64,000 bases of DNA from Niabella agricola (GCF_021538615.1 NZ_JAJHIZ010000003.1:1984001-2048000); one strand, 5' to 3'. Positions 16,903 to 26,601 are shown, counted from the first letter of the stretch. Notes: a model not told the origin generated them from the letters alone. A program made the numbers and translations.

Positions 16903-17892
16903 CTAGTCTCTCGTTCTGAAATTATTACTGATCAGCCAGCCCTTTTCAATCAATTGATTTTTACGGTAGGCCTTTCGCTCCTTGCGAAACTGTTTCTTCT
17001 TATAAGTCTGTGTCACCAGGCTGCTCAGGTCGGGCCTGCCGGCATCTACCCAGGCAGTATACCAGAAATCGGACAAGGCATTGGCACTGCGGATCAGTTG
17101 TTCGTCAACCGATCCTTTTAATGCCTTATGAAACGCTATGGCAAATTCTTTAGAATAAAACCGGCGGTTCTTTCCCCAGCGGAATTCCCAACGGTATTTC
17201 CGGGACGTATCAGTAAAGTTCTTAGATACCTCCTTTTCTGTGGCAAACATTACCGGAAGCAGGGAATGCGTATGCTTCAGGATGTCCCAGATCGCATTTT
17301 CTACAGAAGGCAGGTACTGCGCTTTATGCCGGCTTCTGATCGCAAACCCGGCCAGCTCCGTTTCGGGGATGGTGGTTTCCCAAAGATCATGCAAGCCCTG
17401 TTGGTTCGTCAGCTGTCCGTCGTAGTTGATCGAAGTATGCAGGGGCACATGCGCATCACCGATATAATGCCCGAGATCGGTAGCGTAGAAAATAATGCTA
17501 TCCTTGTTTTTGTTCCGGAACGCTTCCGTCAGTCTCCGTTGTGTTTCTACCACTACATAAGGCAGGGTGCCGTATTTTTTCAGGGTGTCGGCGGTGTATT
17601 TTGCCACGGCATCTTCCCATTTATGCGGAATAATATCGAAGGCATTATCTCCGTAATATTCGCCATCCAGGAAGTGTTTATTCCCCTCCGTAGGGTCCAC
17701 ATTCCTCCGCTGATCCGGCCGGGGTGCATTGTACACCAGGCTGTCTATATTTGTATAGAAAAAGGCCTGCATTTTTTTGGGCAACCCATAAACCGCCAGC
17801 TGATTTACCGTGCGATGTACGAGAAACCCCCAGCTGCTCAGGCCTATAGCCAGGGCTATCAACAGTATTACGATCCGCTTATTTTTATTCAT
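16903..17892 (-). CDS. Zinc-dependent S1/P1 nuclease / phospholipase C-like hydrolase
   Basis: 329 residues. A signal peptide (IVILLIALAIGLSS) is followed directly by WGFLVHRTVNQLA; in the S1/P1 nuclease and zinc phospholipase C superfamily the mature N-terminal Trp and the nearby His are zinc ligands. Further ligands are in KHFLDGEYY and FYATDLGHYIGDAHVPLHTS, then GLHDLWE. It is therefore probably a periplasmic or exported trinuclear-zinc phosphodiesterase, acting either on nucleic acid or on phospholipid; the sequence does not tell which. The basic C-terminus is not explained. Confidence 0.85.
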   Translation of the reverse strand: MNKNKRIVILLIALAIGLSSWGFLVHRTVNQLAVYGLPKKMQAFFYTNIDSLVYNAPRPDQRRNVDPTEGNKHFLDGEYYGDNAFDIIPHKWEDAVAKYTADTLKKYGTLPYVVVETQRRLTEAFRNKNKDSIIFYATDLGHYIGDAHVPLHTSINYDGQLTNQQGLHDLWETTIPETELAGFAIRSRHKAQYLPSVENAIWDILKHTHSLLPVMFATEKEVSKNFTDTSRKYRWEFRWGKNRRFYSKEFAIAFHKALKGSVDEQLIRSANALSDFWYTAWVDAGRPDLSSLVTQTYKKKQFRKERKAYRKNQLIEKGWLISNNFRTRD

Positions 17893-18027
17893 ATTTTAAA
17901 ATAGTGCTGCAAAGGTGCGATAAAATCTCCAAAGCGGAAACCAAAGCCCGCAGTGGCGGTCTTCTTATCATTTAATTCACCCGCAACCGGAGGTGTTTAC
18001 TATATTTACATCCTATAAATCATTTTT

Positions 18028-18963
18028 ATGGACTTACTGCAGGTTGCTCATCTAAAAAAATATTTTGCCACCCAAAAGGCGGTAGATGACATCAGCTTCT
18101 CCATCGCAGAGGGACAAATCTTTGGACTGTTGGGACCCAACGGTGCCGGAAAAACGACGCTGATCCGCATGATCACCGGAATTTTTTATCCCGATGCCGG
18201 AACCATTACGCTCGACGGTAATCCTTTTGATCCCATTAGCGATATCGGCAAGATCGGGTACATGCCCGAGGAACGGGGTCTGTACAAAAAAATGAAGATC
18301 GGCGAGCAGGCGCTTTATCTGGCCCAGTTAAAGGGGTTAAAAAAGAAGGAGGCCGTTGAACGTTTGAAGACCTGGTTCGCCAAGCTGGGAATGGACTCCT
18401 GGTGGAATAAAAAAGTGGAAGATCTCTCCAAGGGCATGCAGCAAAAACTGCAATTTGTGACCACCGTTTTGCATCAGCCCCGGCTGATCATCCTCGATGA
18501 ACCATTCAGCGGGCTGGACCCGGTAAACAGCAACCTGATCAAAGACGAAATCTTCAACCTGGCACGCAACGGTGCCACCATCATCTTCAGCACGCACCGG
18601 ATGGAACAGGTGGAAGAAATCTGTGATCACATCATCCTGGTGAATAAAGGACAGAAAATCCTGGATGGCACCGTACAGGGAATCAAACAGGATTTTAAGG
18701 AACATCTTTATAAAATTTCTTTTGCGGATACGCCGCCTCAAACAGCAGCACCTGGTCTCTTTGAGATCAAACAGGCCTCAGCGGACACGCTGATCATCCA
18801 GAAACATCCGGAGGTCAGCAATAACCAGGTACTGGCGCATTTCCTGAACACCGGTAATGCCATCGAATCCTTTAATGAGCTGCTGCCCTCGCTGAACGAT
18901 ATTTTTATCCGCCAGGTGGAGGGGACCCCACTGGCACGTCAATTTCAAACGATTCAAGACTGA
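18028..18963 (+). CDS. ABC transporter ATP-binding protein (NatA-like)
   Basis: 311 residues. Walker A GPNGAGKTT (36-44), signature LSKGMQQ (133-139), Walker B LIILDEP (153-159), and a switch His in FSTHRMEQVEEICDHI, followed by a C-terminal extension (about 215-311) typical of ABC-2 exporters of the NatA type. It pairs with the permease starting 5 bp downstream. Related NatAB systems export sodium or other small toxic solutes; the substrate here is not evident. A TATATTTA sequence at 18001-18008 may be the -7 box. Confidence 0.93.
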   Translation: MDLLQVAHLKKYFATQKAVDDISFSIAEGQIFGLLGPNGAGKTTLIRMITGIFYPDAGTITLDGNPFDPISDIGKIGYMPEERGLYKKMKIGEQALYLAQLKGLKKKEAVERLKTWFAKLGMDSWWNKKVEDLSKGMQQKLQFVTTVLHQPRLIILDEPFSGLDPVNSNLIKDEIFNLARNGATIIFSTHRMEQVEEICDHIILVNKGQKILDGTVQGIKQDFKEHLYKISFADTPPQTAAPGLFEIKQASADTLIIQKHPEVSNNQVLAHFLNTGNAIESFNELLPSLNDIFIRQVEGTPLARQFQTIQD

Positions 18964-18968
18964 TTTTC

Positions 18969-20246
18969 ATGAATAAGATTGCATTAATCATACAACGGGA
19001 ATACCTGAGCAGGGTTCGCAAACGGACCTTCATCATTACCACGCTGCTGTTTCCCCTTCTTTATCTGGCCCTCATCTTCGGCACTTCTTACCTGTCTGAA
19101 AAAGCCGGCACCCGGCTGAAGATTGCTATTGTTGATTCATCCGGAAGCTTTACCCAGCAACGCATCGACAAGGCCAATAAGGATTTCCCGAATAGTACCT
19201 TAACGCTGGTAAAGGACGATCCTGCGGCGCTTGAAAAGCAATTTGAGCAAAAGGGGTTCGACGGCTACCTGGTAATACCGGCCAATACGATGATAAGCCA
19301 TGCCCCGGATCAGCTGGTGGTCAAATCGAAAAAAACGCTGGGCACCGTATCAGATGTGCAAACCAAGCTCAACGCCATCTGGAACGAGATCAAGTATGAG
19401 AACCTCGGCATCGACACGCTCAAGCAACAATTGCTCAATCACAGCCAGCTGGAAATAAAATCGGAGAACACGGAGCACAAAACAACCGACGCCTCCCTGG
19501 CTTACGGCATTGGCTTTGTATCCGGTTTCCTTATTTATTTTATCCTCATCATTTACGGAGCCCAGGTAATGATGGGCGTAATGGAAGAAAAGACCAACCG
19601 GATCGCCGAGATCATTGTTTCCTCTGTTAAACCCTTTCAGCTGATGATTGGTAAGATCATCGGCATTGCCTGTGTAGCACTTACTCAATTCCTGCTTTGG
19701 ATTGCCTTTATTTTTATTATCTACAACGCTACCAAGGCCGGGTCGGGAGCACTGAACAACAGCGCTCTTACCGGTGCCGTAGGCGGGATACAAAAATTAT
19801 TCACCGATACCAATGTGCCCGCTATTCTGTTTTTGTTTATCTTTTATTTCCTGGGCGGATTTTTCTTCTACGCTTCTATTTATGCGGCCGTAGGCAGCAC
19901 TGTAAATGAGGATATGCGCGAGGCACAATCGCTCAGCTTTCCCATTACCATGATCATCATTTTCGCATTCTTTATTATGATGACAGCGGTAAAAGATCCC
20001 GGCGGATCACTGGCGGTGTGGGGCAGCATTATTCCTTTCACGTCCCCGCTGGTAATGATGGCCCGCGTACCTTACGGCATACCTGGTACGGTCCCCTATT
20101 GGCAACTGGCATTGAGTATGTCGGTACTGATCGCCTCCTTCCTCTTTGTAACCTGGTTTGCCGGGAAAATTTACCGGACCGGTATTCTGATGTATGGTAA
20201 AAAACCGACCTGGAAAGAAATGATCCGCTGGGCAGTACGGAAATAA
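18969..20246 (+). CDS. ABC-2 type permease (NatB-like)
   Basis: 425 residues. One N-terminal membrane helix after IIQREYLSRVRKRTFIITTLLFPLLYLALIFG, a large extracytoplasmic loop (about 45-175), then five to six C-terminal helices beginning at LAYGIGFVSGFLIYFILIIYGAQVMMGVMEEKTNRIAEIIVSS, the conserved ABC-2 coupling region. This topology is that of NatB-like subunits that work with the ATPase encoded 5 bp upstream. It ends a two-gene operon, followed by 648 bp of repeat-rich noncoding DNA. Confidence 0.92.
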   Translation: MNKIALIIQREYLSRVRKRTFIITTLLFPLLYLALIFGTSYLSEKAGTRLKIAIVDSSGSFTQQRIDKANKDFPNSTLTLVKDDPAALEKQFEQKGFDGYLVIPANTMISHAPDQLVVKSKKTLGTVSDVQTKLNAIWNEIKYENLGIDTLKQQLLNHSQLEIKSENTEHKTTDASLAYGIGFVSGFLIYFILIIYGAQVMMGVMEEKTNRIAEIIVSSVKPFQLMIGKIIGIACVALTQFLLWIAFIFIIYNATKAGSGALNNSALTGAVGGIQKLFTDTNVPAILFLFIFYFLGGFFFYASIYAAVGSTVNEDMREAQSLSFPITMIIIFAFFIMMTAVKDPGGSLAVWGSIIPFTSPLVMMARVPYGIPGTVPYWQLALSMSVLIASFLFVTWFAGKIYRTGILMYGKKPTWKEMIRWAVRK

Positions 20247-20894
20247 TTTTGTTTCATGCCTAACGTTCAAGGTTCCATATTAGATCCGGTTTTATACTTG
20301 ATGTAAGGGGTTAGGTATTAGATGCCAGATACGAGATATCAGACATCAGTGTCAGACCTGAGATATTAGTGTTGGGATGCCAGACACCACATATTAGATG
20401 TCTATTGCCTGAGATCTGTCATCTAACATCTATGAATATCGGCCAGAGGAAGTTTACGGAGCAGCAACGGCATCCGCACTTTTTCATTTAATGTTTTTTA
20501 TTAAACATTTTACATTCCCGGGGTAAGGTTTAAAGTTCCACCTTAGGTTGTCGTTTCTGCCTGGAGGGCCTCGCTGCTCCCTGTTCACTACTCGCCATTT
20601 CCTATTATCCTCAATATCGACCGGAGGAAAGATCACGGAACAGCAACGGCATTATCACTTCTACATTTAAAATTTTTCATTGGTTATTTTACATTCCCGA
20701 AGGGTCGTCCGTATTTGACGTTTGTTTTTTGTCTTTTGGATCTTGCAGCACCTTCATTTTCACATTCTCACATTCCCTCATTTCCAAATTTTCAAATCCC
20801 CATTAACCCTTCAACTTATCAATTAACCGCCGTTTGGCTCCCGCTCACCGATATCGGCTGTACAAACAGCACCAGAGTTTTGTAGATTTGTTCT
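20247..20894. repeat. Repeat-filled intergenic region with two dispersed-repeat copies
   Basis: No credible gene is present. Contents in order: degenerate GATGCCAGATACGAGATATC and ATCAGACATC runs (about 20320-20435), a block AATATCGG...CATTCCCG (20435-20520), an unrelated spacer, a second block AATATCGA...CATTCCCG (20613-20699), then T/C-rich ACATTCTCACATTCCCTCA-type short repeats (about 20750-20800). The 20326-20520 part is collinear with the minus strand of 3547-3716. Confidence 0.7.
20883..20890 (+). promoter_or_regulatory. -7 promoter box of the DUF2752-TM2 pair
   Basis: TAGATTTG matches TAnnTTTG and lies only 4 nt before ATG 20895, so the transcript would have almost no leader. No matching -33 element is apparent. 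Confidence 0.3.
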
Positions 20895-21221
20895 ATGAAC
20901 CTGCGGGCATTCATCATAACATACAGAGAAACGATCACCTGGAGCGCGGTATTGCTCCTGCTGTTTTTTATGAATACAGAAAGCAGTTTCTCATTTTGCC
21001 CGTTCCGGGCCCTGGGCATCAGCTGGTGTCCCGGCTGCGGCATCGGGCATTCAATGCACCACACGTTGCATCTCCACTTCAACACCGCCTGGCAGGAGCA
21101 TAAACTGGGCATTCCTGCTACAGCGGTACTGATCTGGCAAACCATAAAGTCACTACCCATCACCAACAAAAACAATAATTATGAACCAGGAACAGGTATT
21201 ACGGGTCATCCCGGATATTGA
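20895..21221 (+). CDS. DUF2752 membrane protein
   Basis: 108 residues. An N-terminal membrane helix (WSAVLLLLFFMN) is followed by the DUF2752 core FCPFRALGISWCPGCGIGHSMHHTLHLHF, with three conserved cysteines and the WQEHKLGIPA segment leading to a second helix. The family is uncharacterised but widely found beside TM2-domain genes, as here. The reading frame overlaps the TM2 gene by 41 bp, which implies translational coupling. The last 15 residues are low-complexity and probably not important. Confidence 0.8.
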   Translation: MNLRAFIITYRETITWSAVLLLLFFMNTESSFSFCPFRALGISWCPGCGIGHSMHHTLHLHFNTAWQEHKLGIPATAVLIWQTIKSLPITNKNNNYEPGTGITGHPGY

Positions 21222-21558
21222 ATACGATGAATTAGTAACGATCCTTAACATCAGCCGCGACATGAGCGTACCGCAACAGGAACAATTCCTGATGCTGTAC
21301 CAGCGGAGAAGAAAATCGCGCCAGGAGCTCCTCTTATTATCCCTGCTGGGATTTGTAGGTGTGGCGGGTATTCACCGCCTCATCATCGGCGACATAGCAT
21401 TGGGGATCGTTTACCTCCTAACAGGCGGGCTGTGCCTGATCGGTACCATCGTTGATATCATCAATATCAATGCGCTTACCACCCGTTACAATGCCAAACA
21501 GGCCTACGAAGCCGCCGCATTGGTAGCTGCAGCGTTTAACCAGCCCCGCAACTTTTAA
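21181..21558 (+). CDS. TM2-domain membrane protein
   Basis: 125 residues. A helical N-terminal region with VPQQEQFLMLYQRRRKS precedes a TM2 module (about 50-95): LLLLSLLGFVGVAGIHRLIIGD, a short polar turn, then IVYLLTGGLCLIGTIVDIININ. The two helices with an intervening loop and the G-x-HR motif are diagnostic. The physiological role of TM2 proteins in bacteria is unclear. It overlaps the upstream DUF2752 gene by 41 bp and its stop overlaps the convergent TonB receptor stop. Confidence 0.85.
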   Translation: MNQEQVLRVIPDIEYDELVTILNISRDMSVPQQEQFLMLYQRRRKSRQELLLLSLLGFVGVAGIHRLIIGDIALGIVYLLTGGLCLIGTIVDIININALTTRYNAKQAYEAAALVAAAFNQPRNF

Positions 21559-23597
21559 TTTTTACGCAACCGTACTGCGGCACCCGCATAATAATTTCTA
21601 AGGGGTGCCGCATTATAATAGCGCCCCCCGGCAGCGTTGATGTCATTCCCAAGACTATAGGTTTCGTTCAGCAGGTTATCAACCCCCGCATATACATTAA
21701 GCTCTACCGCTTTCAACAGTTTCCGGCATCCCAGCTTTATTCCCAGCAGGTGATAGGCCGGTGCTTTCTCCGCGTTAGCGTCGTTCAAAAAAACCGCAGC
21801 TGCCGTGTAATAATTCACATCGGTATAGATCCCTGGTTTCAGCACCAGGCCCAGTTGCGTATTCAGCGTATTCATGGGCACACCCGGAACCCAGTTGCCG
21901 GAATAGTTCTGCGTTGTTTTTACAAAATCGCTGTATTTAAAATGGCTATGCGCATAGTTGGCAGTAATGTTCAGGTAGTTCACCCAACCTGCATTCAAGA
22001 AATGTGTATAATTGGCATATAGTTCCGCACCCTTTTGACGGATATTGCCGGCATTGGTAAAATAATCTGCCCCGGAGGAATCCCGGCGCTGCACCAGGGC
22101 CTGGCTCAGGTTAAAGTAAAAGCCTGTAGCTTCCAGGTGCAGCTGTCCGCTAAACAAAGTTTTCCTTGCCGTAAGCTCGTAATTCCATCCGTGCTCCGCC
22201 TTCAGATCCGGATTGATAATGGTGGTAGAGGGCAGCACTTCCGCCACGGTGGGTGGCGAAAAGCCCCGGGATACGGTAGCCAGCAGGTCTAGCGGCCGGA
22301 ACTTTTTCAGTATTGTAAACCGCGGCGCCACTTCATTATTATAACGGAATACCTGTTCGGTAACCGGGTATGCGTTCAGTCGGGAAAACAGCAGCCGGCT
22401 TCGGTTCAGGCTTACACCAGCGGTATAACTCCAGCTTTTCCAGGAAAGGATGCCCTGGGTAAAAATGCTATAGGTGCCGATGGTTACATCATCGTTGGTT
22501 TGCAGGGTATCCGGCCGGCCATTTTTATTGTTCGACACCCGGATGGTGGAATAGCCCTGTTGTGCCTCTACACCGGTGCTCCATTGAAGAGCGGCCACTC
22601 CCCATTTTTTTTCAAAATCAAACACCGTACGTCCTCCGAAATGCGGTTCCTTGCGTTGTTCATAGTTGCGTACCGCACTGTTTTTAACCAGTGCATAGGC
22701 CCCATAGCCGGTGGTTGTATTGCTCCAGTAGGGACCGAATTTTTGTTTATGGGTTACCCCTGCGGTGATCGTTTTCTGCCAGATAGCGGCGTTGATGTCG
22801 GCTGCACCCGGAAAGGCTCCCGCTTTGGGGCGCGCCGCACGCGGGTTCTGTTGATATTCTTTTAATGTAAGGCCCCCCGGTGTCTGGTAATACAGATCTG
22901 AAAAAAGCACCGAAGCGATCAACTCCTGGTCCTTCCATTTCATCCGGGTATTCCAACTGAAATTATTCCGTTGCATAGCCGACTGCGCCCGGTATCCGTC
23001 TGACTGATCATGCGCATAGGTTACGGTATTGATATAATTATCTTTCTTCCAGGTTCCATCCGCCAGGATATGATGGGCATTGTAACTGCCGGTAAAATAT
23101 TCAACGCCTACACCACCTTCTGTGGCGGCCGGCGGTTCAATCAGGATCAGGCCGCCCGTGCCGGCGCCGTACATGCTCGAGGCCGGGCCTTTAAACACCG
23201 TAAGTGCACTAAAATTATTAAACGCCAGCTGGTTGAAATAGGTATTGCCGCCCGGATCGGTAAGCGGGATGCCACCCCAGTATACTTTTACATTTCTTAC
23301 TCCAAAAGGCGACCGGAGCGAGCTGCCCCGGATATTGATCCGGTAGCTTCCGGGAGAACGCTCTTCCATGCGCACCCCTGCAATGGTATTCATTGCGGTT
23401 ACCAGCGAGCTTTTGCTGGTGGGCACGGAATATTCCACCCGGTGCACCACCGCCGTTGTGGCCTCATTTTTTTGCTGAAATGCCTGTACGGTAACAGGTG
23501 CAATGGTTTTAACAGAATCGGTTTCCTGGGCAAAAAGCAGCTGCCCGTTTAGCAGCAACAGTAAAAATATAAAATACCTCACGCTATAAAAATGCAA
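21555..23597 (-). CDS. TonB-dependent outer-membrane receptor
   Basis: 680 residues. A signal peptide (FIFLLLLLNGQLLFAQ) is followed by a TonB-box-like region (IAPVTVQAFQQ), the plug with VRMEERSPGSYRINIRGSSLRSPFGVRNVKVYWGGIPLTDPGGNTYFN and VFKGPASSMYGAGTGGLILIEPP, and a beta-barrel ending in an aromatic strand. There is no CarboxypepD or STN domain, so it is a classical receptor for a siderophore, metal complex or cobalamin-type ligand rather than a SusC protein. No partner SusD or periplasmic binding protein is adjacent. Confidence 0.92.
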   Translation of the reverse strand: MHFYSVRYFIFLLLLLNGQLLFAQETDSVKTIAPVTVQAFQQKNEATTAVVHRVEYSVPTSKSSLVTAMNTIAGVRMEERSPGSYRINIRGSSLRSPFGVRNVKVYWGGIPLTDPGGNTYFNQLAFNNFSALTVFKGPASSMYGAGTGGLILIEPPAATEGGVGVEYFTGSYNAHHILADGTWKKDNYINTVTYAHDQSDGYRAQSAMQRNNFSWNTRMKWKDQELIASVLFSDLYYQTPGGLTLKEYQQNPRAARPKAGAFPGAADINAAIWQKTITAGVTHKQKFGPYWSNTTTGYGAYALVKNSAVRNYEQRKEPHFGGRTVFDFEKKWGVAALQWSTGVEAQQGYSTIRVSNNKNGRPDTLQTNDDVTIGTYSIFTQGILSWKSWSYTAGVSLNRSRLLFSRLNAYPVTEQVFRYNNEVAPRFTILKKFRPLDLLATVSRGFSPPTVAEVLPSTTIINPDLKAEHGWNYELTARKTLFSGQLHLEATGFYFNLSQALVQRRDSSGADYFTNAGNIRQKGAELYANYTHFLNAGWVNYLNITANYAHSHFKYSDFVKTTQNYSGNWVPGVPMNTLNTQLGLVLKPGIYTDVNYYTAAAVFLNDANAEKAPAYHLLGIKLGCRKLLKAVELNVYAGVDNLLNETYSLGNDINAAGGRYYNAAPLRNYYAGAAVRLRKN

Positions 23598-23684
23598 CTT
23601 TTTTGCTGAAGAACGAATTTACAAGACCGACTTTTTGCCAATGGCGTCTCCGGGGTCATTCAGCATCTCCCTGAAATCAGCGAT

Positions 23685-23714
23685 TTTGCCTGGCGGTACC
23701 TTGTTGTATATTTG
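23685..23714 (+). promoter_or_regulatory. Complete Bacteroidota promoter (TTTG-N18-TATATTTG)
   Basis: TTTG at 23685-23688, an 18-nt spacer and TATATTTG at 23707-23714, 35 nt before ATG 23750. Both elements match consensus exactly; this is the clearest housekeeping-type promoter in the window. Confidence 0.65.
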
Positions 23715-23749
23715 AGACGCAACTATTCGGCTCCTTTCAAAACTATACG

Positions 23750-24190
23750 ATGAACGCTTTTTTTCTTTCCTGCTTAATGGCGCTGTGTATTTCCAGCCTT
23801 AATGCGCAAACCGATACCCTGCCGCCGGAACAAGCGTTAGCCAATAAATACCAACAGTTATCTGAACGCAGGTACAAAACCGGCCGGAGTCTGCTCATTT
23901 CAGCCGTCGGTTGTAGTGTGATTGGAACAGTATTCGTTGCCATCGGCTCCGAAAAAGCCAACAGTAACAGCAACGAATGGTTGGCCGGATTGGAAGAAAC
24001 CGTAGCCGGCGTCATTTTTTATATCGTGGGTGCGGGAATCGGTATTGCTTCCATACCCGTACTGGGCGCAGCAAGAAAATATAAACGAAGCGCTGCAGCG
24101 CTAACGCCCCAGCTAGTTTTGCAACGCATCCCGCTGCCGGCTGGCCCGGCGAAAAATCAACTTTCTGCGGGGATCGTATTGCATTTCTGA
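23750..24190 (+). CDS. Exported/membrane protein of unknown function
   Basis: 146 residues. A signal peptide (FFLSCLMALCISSLNAQ) is followed by a short helical region (ALANKYQQLSERRYKTGRS), then two hydrophobic helices (LLISAVGCSVIGTVFVAIG and AGVIFYIVGAGIGIASIPVLGA) and a Lys-rich turn. The pattern resembles small Bacteroidota inner-membrane proteins with no assigned role. It stands alone behind a strong promoter and is followed by 211 bp without other genes before the LacI-type regulator. Confidence 0.65.
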   Translation: MNAFFLSCLMALCISSLNAQTDTLPPEQALANKYQQLSERRYKTGRSLLISAVGCSVIGTVFVAIGSEKANSNSNEWLAGLEETVAGVIFYIVGAGIGIASIPVLGAARKYKRSAAALTPQLVLQRIPLPAGPAKNQLSAGIVLHF

Positions 24191-24401
24191 TGATGCGCTA
24201 TGGCCTTACCACGCTTACCGCCCTTAACACCTGTTAACCAGGATTCCAGATCATCTATCACAACAAAACTACCCCTGACATTTGCAATGGCCGGAGCAGG
24301 GGTGCAGGAGTTTGTGCGTTCGCATGCCGATCACGCTCCTAATGGTGTTAATTTGTTATCTTCACAGTCGTCACTTTTTATCTGTTTCATAAAGCGTTTA
24401 C

Positions 24402-25412
24402 ATGGGTCGATTTGTTACCATAAAGGACATTGCCAAAAAGTTAAATATTTCTGTATCGACGGTTTCCCGCGCGTTAAGAGACACCTATGATGTAAACCAG
24501 GAAACCCGGGAGCGGGTACTGGCTATGGCCAGCGAACTGAATTACCGGCCCAATTTTAATGCCACCGGACTGGTGAACCGCAGTTCACACAACCTGGCGG
24601 TGATCCTGCCTTTTGTAACCAATTATTATTTTTCAACGGTGATCACGGGAATACAGGAGGTGGCTTATGAACAGGATTACAATATCATCCTGCATATTAC
24701 CAATGATGACCCGGAACGGGAACTTTCCATCGTCAAAAATCTAGCCGTATCGAACCTGGATGGATTACTGATCGCCGTTTCTTCAGATTCAGATGCCTAC
24801 AGTCATTTCCAGCAGGTGATCGATACAGGGGTACCGATTGTATTTTTCGACCGCGTGCCGGATGCCATTCACACTTCCAAGGTCATGCAGGATGACTACA
24901 ACGGTGCATTTGAGGCGGTGGAACATTTAATTGCAAAAGGCTACCGGAAGATTGCCCATATTGCCGGCCCCGAAGGTTTGGGGTTTACGCAAAAACGCAA
25001 GAAAGGCTACCTGGATGCCCTTCAAAAACATGGTTTGCCGGTAAAAGAGCAATGGATCGTTCATTCGGGGTTCTCGCAGGAAAACGGGCAGGCGGACGCC
25101 GCTAGACTATTTGGCCGGAAAGACCGGCCGGATGCCATTTTTGCCGCAAACGACCGTAAAGCCATCGGCGCCATGATCACCCTGAAGGAACTGGGCATCC
25201 CGATCGGCAAAAAGGTAGGTGTTATCGGCTTTACCAACGATCCTGCCGCAACCATTGTATCCCCCACCCTTTCTACCATTGCCGAACCGGCATTTGAGAT
25301 CGGTAAAAAAAGCTGCGAACTGCTGTTGAAACATATCGGCAAACGGAATTTTATTCCGGAGGAAGTGACCCTTCCAGGCACATTAATCGAGCGGGAATCT
25401 ACCCGGCGTTAA
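24402..25412 (+). CDS. LacI-family transcriptional regulator of the amino-sugar locus
   Basis: 336 residues. An N-terminal helix-turn-helix with VTIKDIAKKLNISVSTVSRALRDTYDVNQETRERVLAMASELNYRPN (about 5-50), including the hinge helix, precedes a type 1 periplasmic-binding-protein-like sensor domain (GLLIAVSSDS, PIVFFDRVP, GHxAGPEGLGFTQKRKKGY-like region, DAIFAANDRKAIGAM). It is convergent with, and overlaps by 14 bp, nagA. Palindromes of LacI type with a central CG occur at five promoters in this window, at nagP/nagB1, nagB2 and two SusC genes, so it likely represses, and is induced by, an amino-sugar phosphate or related ligand. The pairing of this regulator with those sites is inference. Confidence 0.93.
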   Translation: MGRFVTIKDIAKKLNISVSTVSRALRDTYDVNQETRERVLAMASELNYRPNFNATGLVNRSSHNLAVILPFVTNYYFSTVITGIQEVAYEQDYNIILHITNDDPERELSIVKNLAVSNLDGLLIAVSSDSDAYSHFQQVIDTGVPIVFFDRVPDAIHTSKVMQDDYNGAFEAVEHLIAKGYRKIAHIAGPEGLGFTQKRKKGYLDALQKHGLPVKEQWIVHSGFSQENGQADAARLFGRKDRPDAIFAANDRKAIGAMITLKELGIPIGKKVGVIGFTNDPAATIVSPTLSTIAEPAFEIGKKSCELLLKHIGKRNFIPEEVTLPGTLIERESTRR

Positions 25413-26601
25413 CAGCATCCCGGCTGTAAATAACCCGTCCGCCGATGATCGTTTTACTGATGTTTACCTGCGCATCAAAAAGCACCAGGTCTGCATCCCT
25501 GCCCGCCACCAGCGCACCTTTTTGATGATGAATCCCCATAATGCGGGCCGGTGTAGCAGTCATCATCCGCACGGCATCTGCCAGCGGAACGTCTGCCAGG
25601 TGTACCATATTCCGCACCAGGCGATCGGCAGTGGCCACGCTTCCTGCAAACGAACTGCGGTCGGGGAGCCAGGCCACGCCCTTATCTACAATCACTTTCA
25701 ACCCGGTTTCCCGTCCGCCCAACACGCTTTCACCCTCCGGCATACCCGCAGCACGCATGGCATCTGTGATCAGCGCAATCCGGTCGGCCCCTTTGATCTT
25801 TACGATCAGTTTTAATAAGGGCGCGGGCAGATGGATCCCATCGGCGATCACTTCCACATCCATAGCATCGATCAGGTAACCGCTTTCTATAACACCTGCA
25901 TACCGGTAGCCGTTCCGTCTTGAAACGCCGGACATCCCGGAGTAGAAATGGGTGGCGAGCGTGTAACCGTTTTCAAAAGCGGTCGCTACTTCATCATATA
26001 CCGCATCGGTATGTGCAATGGCCGGTAGCACGTTCTTTGATAAAAGGTATTGTCCCAATTCAATAGCACCTTGCAGTTCGGGTGCCGCGCTCCAGCGCTT
26101 AACCGAGCGGGAATACCCGATCACCTCTTTATACTCTTCAGGATCGGGGTTGCGGATATAGCGGGGATCCTGCGCACCACGCTGGCTCATGGCAAAATAA
26201 GGCCCTTCCAGGTGCATGCCTAAAAGCTGCGCGCCACGCGTATTCCGTTGCTGTGCACTTTCAAAAGCATCCAGCGTATCCAGCAGGTACTGCTTTTCAC
26301 TGGTAAGGGTGGTGGGGTATAATGCCGTGGTGCCATACCGCGCGTGCGTTTCCGCTATTTTAAGAAACGCATCTACAGTGCCGTCCATAAAATCATGACC
26401 GCCGCCGCCGTGTACATGCAGGTCGATAAACCCGGGCGCCAGGAAAAGGCCCTCCGCATCCATCTCCAGGGCACCAGCTACTTCCTGGTTTTGTTCACCC
26501 ACATACACAATACGGCCCGCCTTTGCTATTAATATCCCCTCTTTAATTACTCGCTGGGGCGTAAGGATCCGGGCATTGATGATTTTCAGATAACGTTCCA
26601 T
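25399..26601 (-). CDS. nagA: N-acetylglucosamine-6-phosphate deacetylase
   Basis: 400 residues. It removes acetate from GlcNAc-6-phosphate to give glucosamine-6-phosphate in the cytosol. Amidohydrolase features are visible: APGFIDLHVHGGGGHDFMDG with the metal-binding HVH (62-64), TTALYPTTLTS, LGMHLEGPYF with the metal-binding Glu, AIAHTDA, ATHFYSGMSGVSRRNG and catalytic Asp in ALITDAMRAAG. It lies 10 bp downstream of the nagP-like gene, so the two form an operon; their divergent partner nagB1 performs the next step. Confidence 0.95.
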   Translation of the reverse strand: MERYLKIINARILTPQRVIKEGILIAKAGRIVYVGEQNQEVAGALEMDAEGLFLAPGFIDLHVHGGGGHDFMDGTVDAFLKIAETHARYGTTALYPTTLTSEKQYLLDTLDAFESAQQRNTRGAQLLGMHLEGPYFAMSQRGAQDPRYIRNPDPEEYKEVIGYSRSVKRWSAAPELQGAIELGQYLLSKNVLPAIAHTDAVYDEVATAFENGYTLATHFYSGMSGVSRRNGYRYAGVIESGYLIDAMDVEVIADGIHLPAPLLKLIVKIKGADRIALITDAMRAAGMPEGESVLGGRETGLKVIVDKGVAWLPDRSSFAGSVATADRLVRNMVHLADVPLADAVRMMTATPARIMGIHHQKGALVAGRDADLVLFDAQVNISKTIIGGRVIYSRDAVNAG

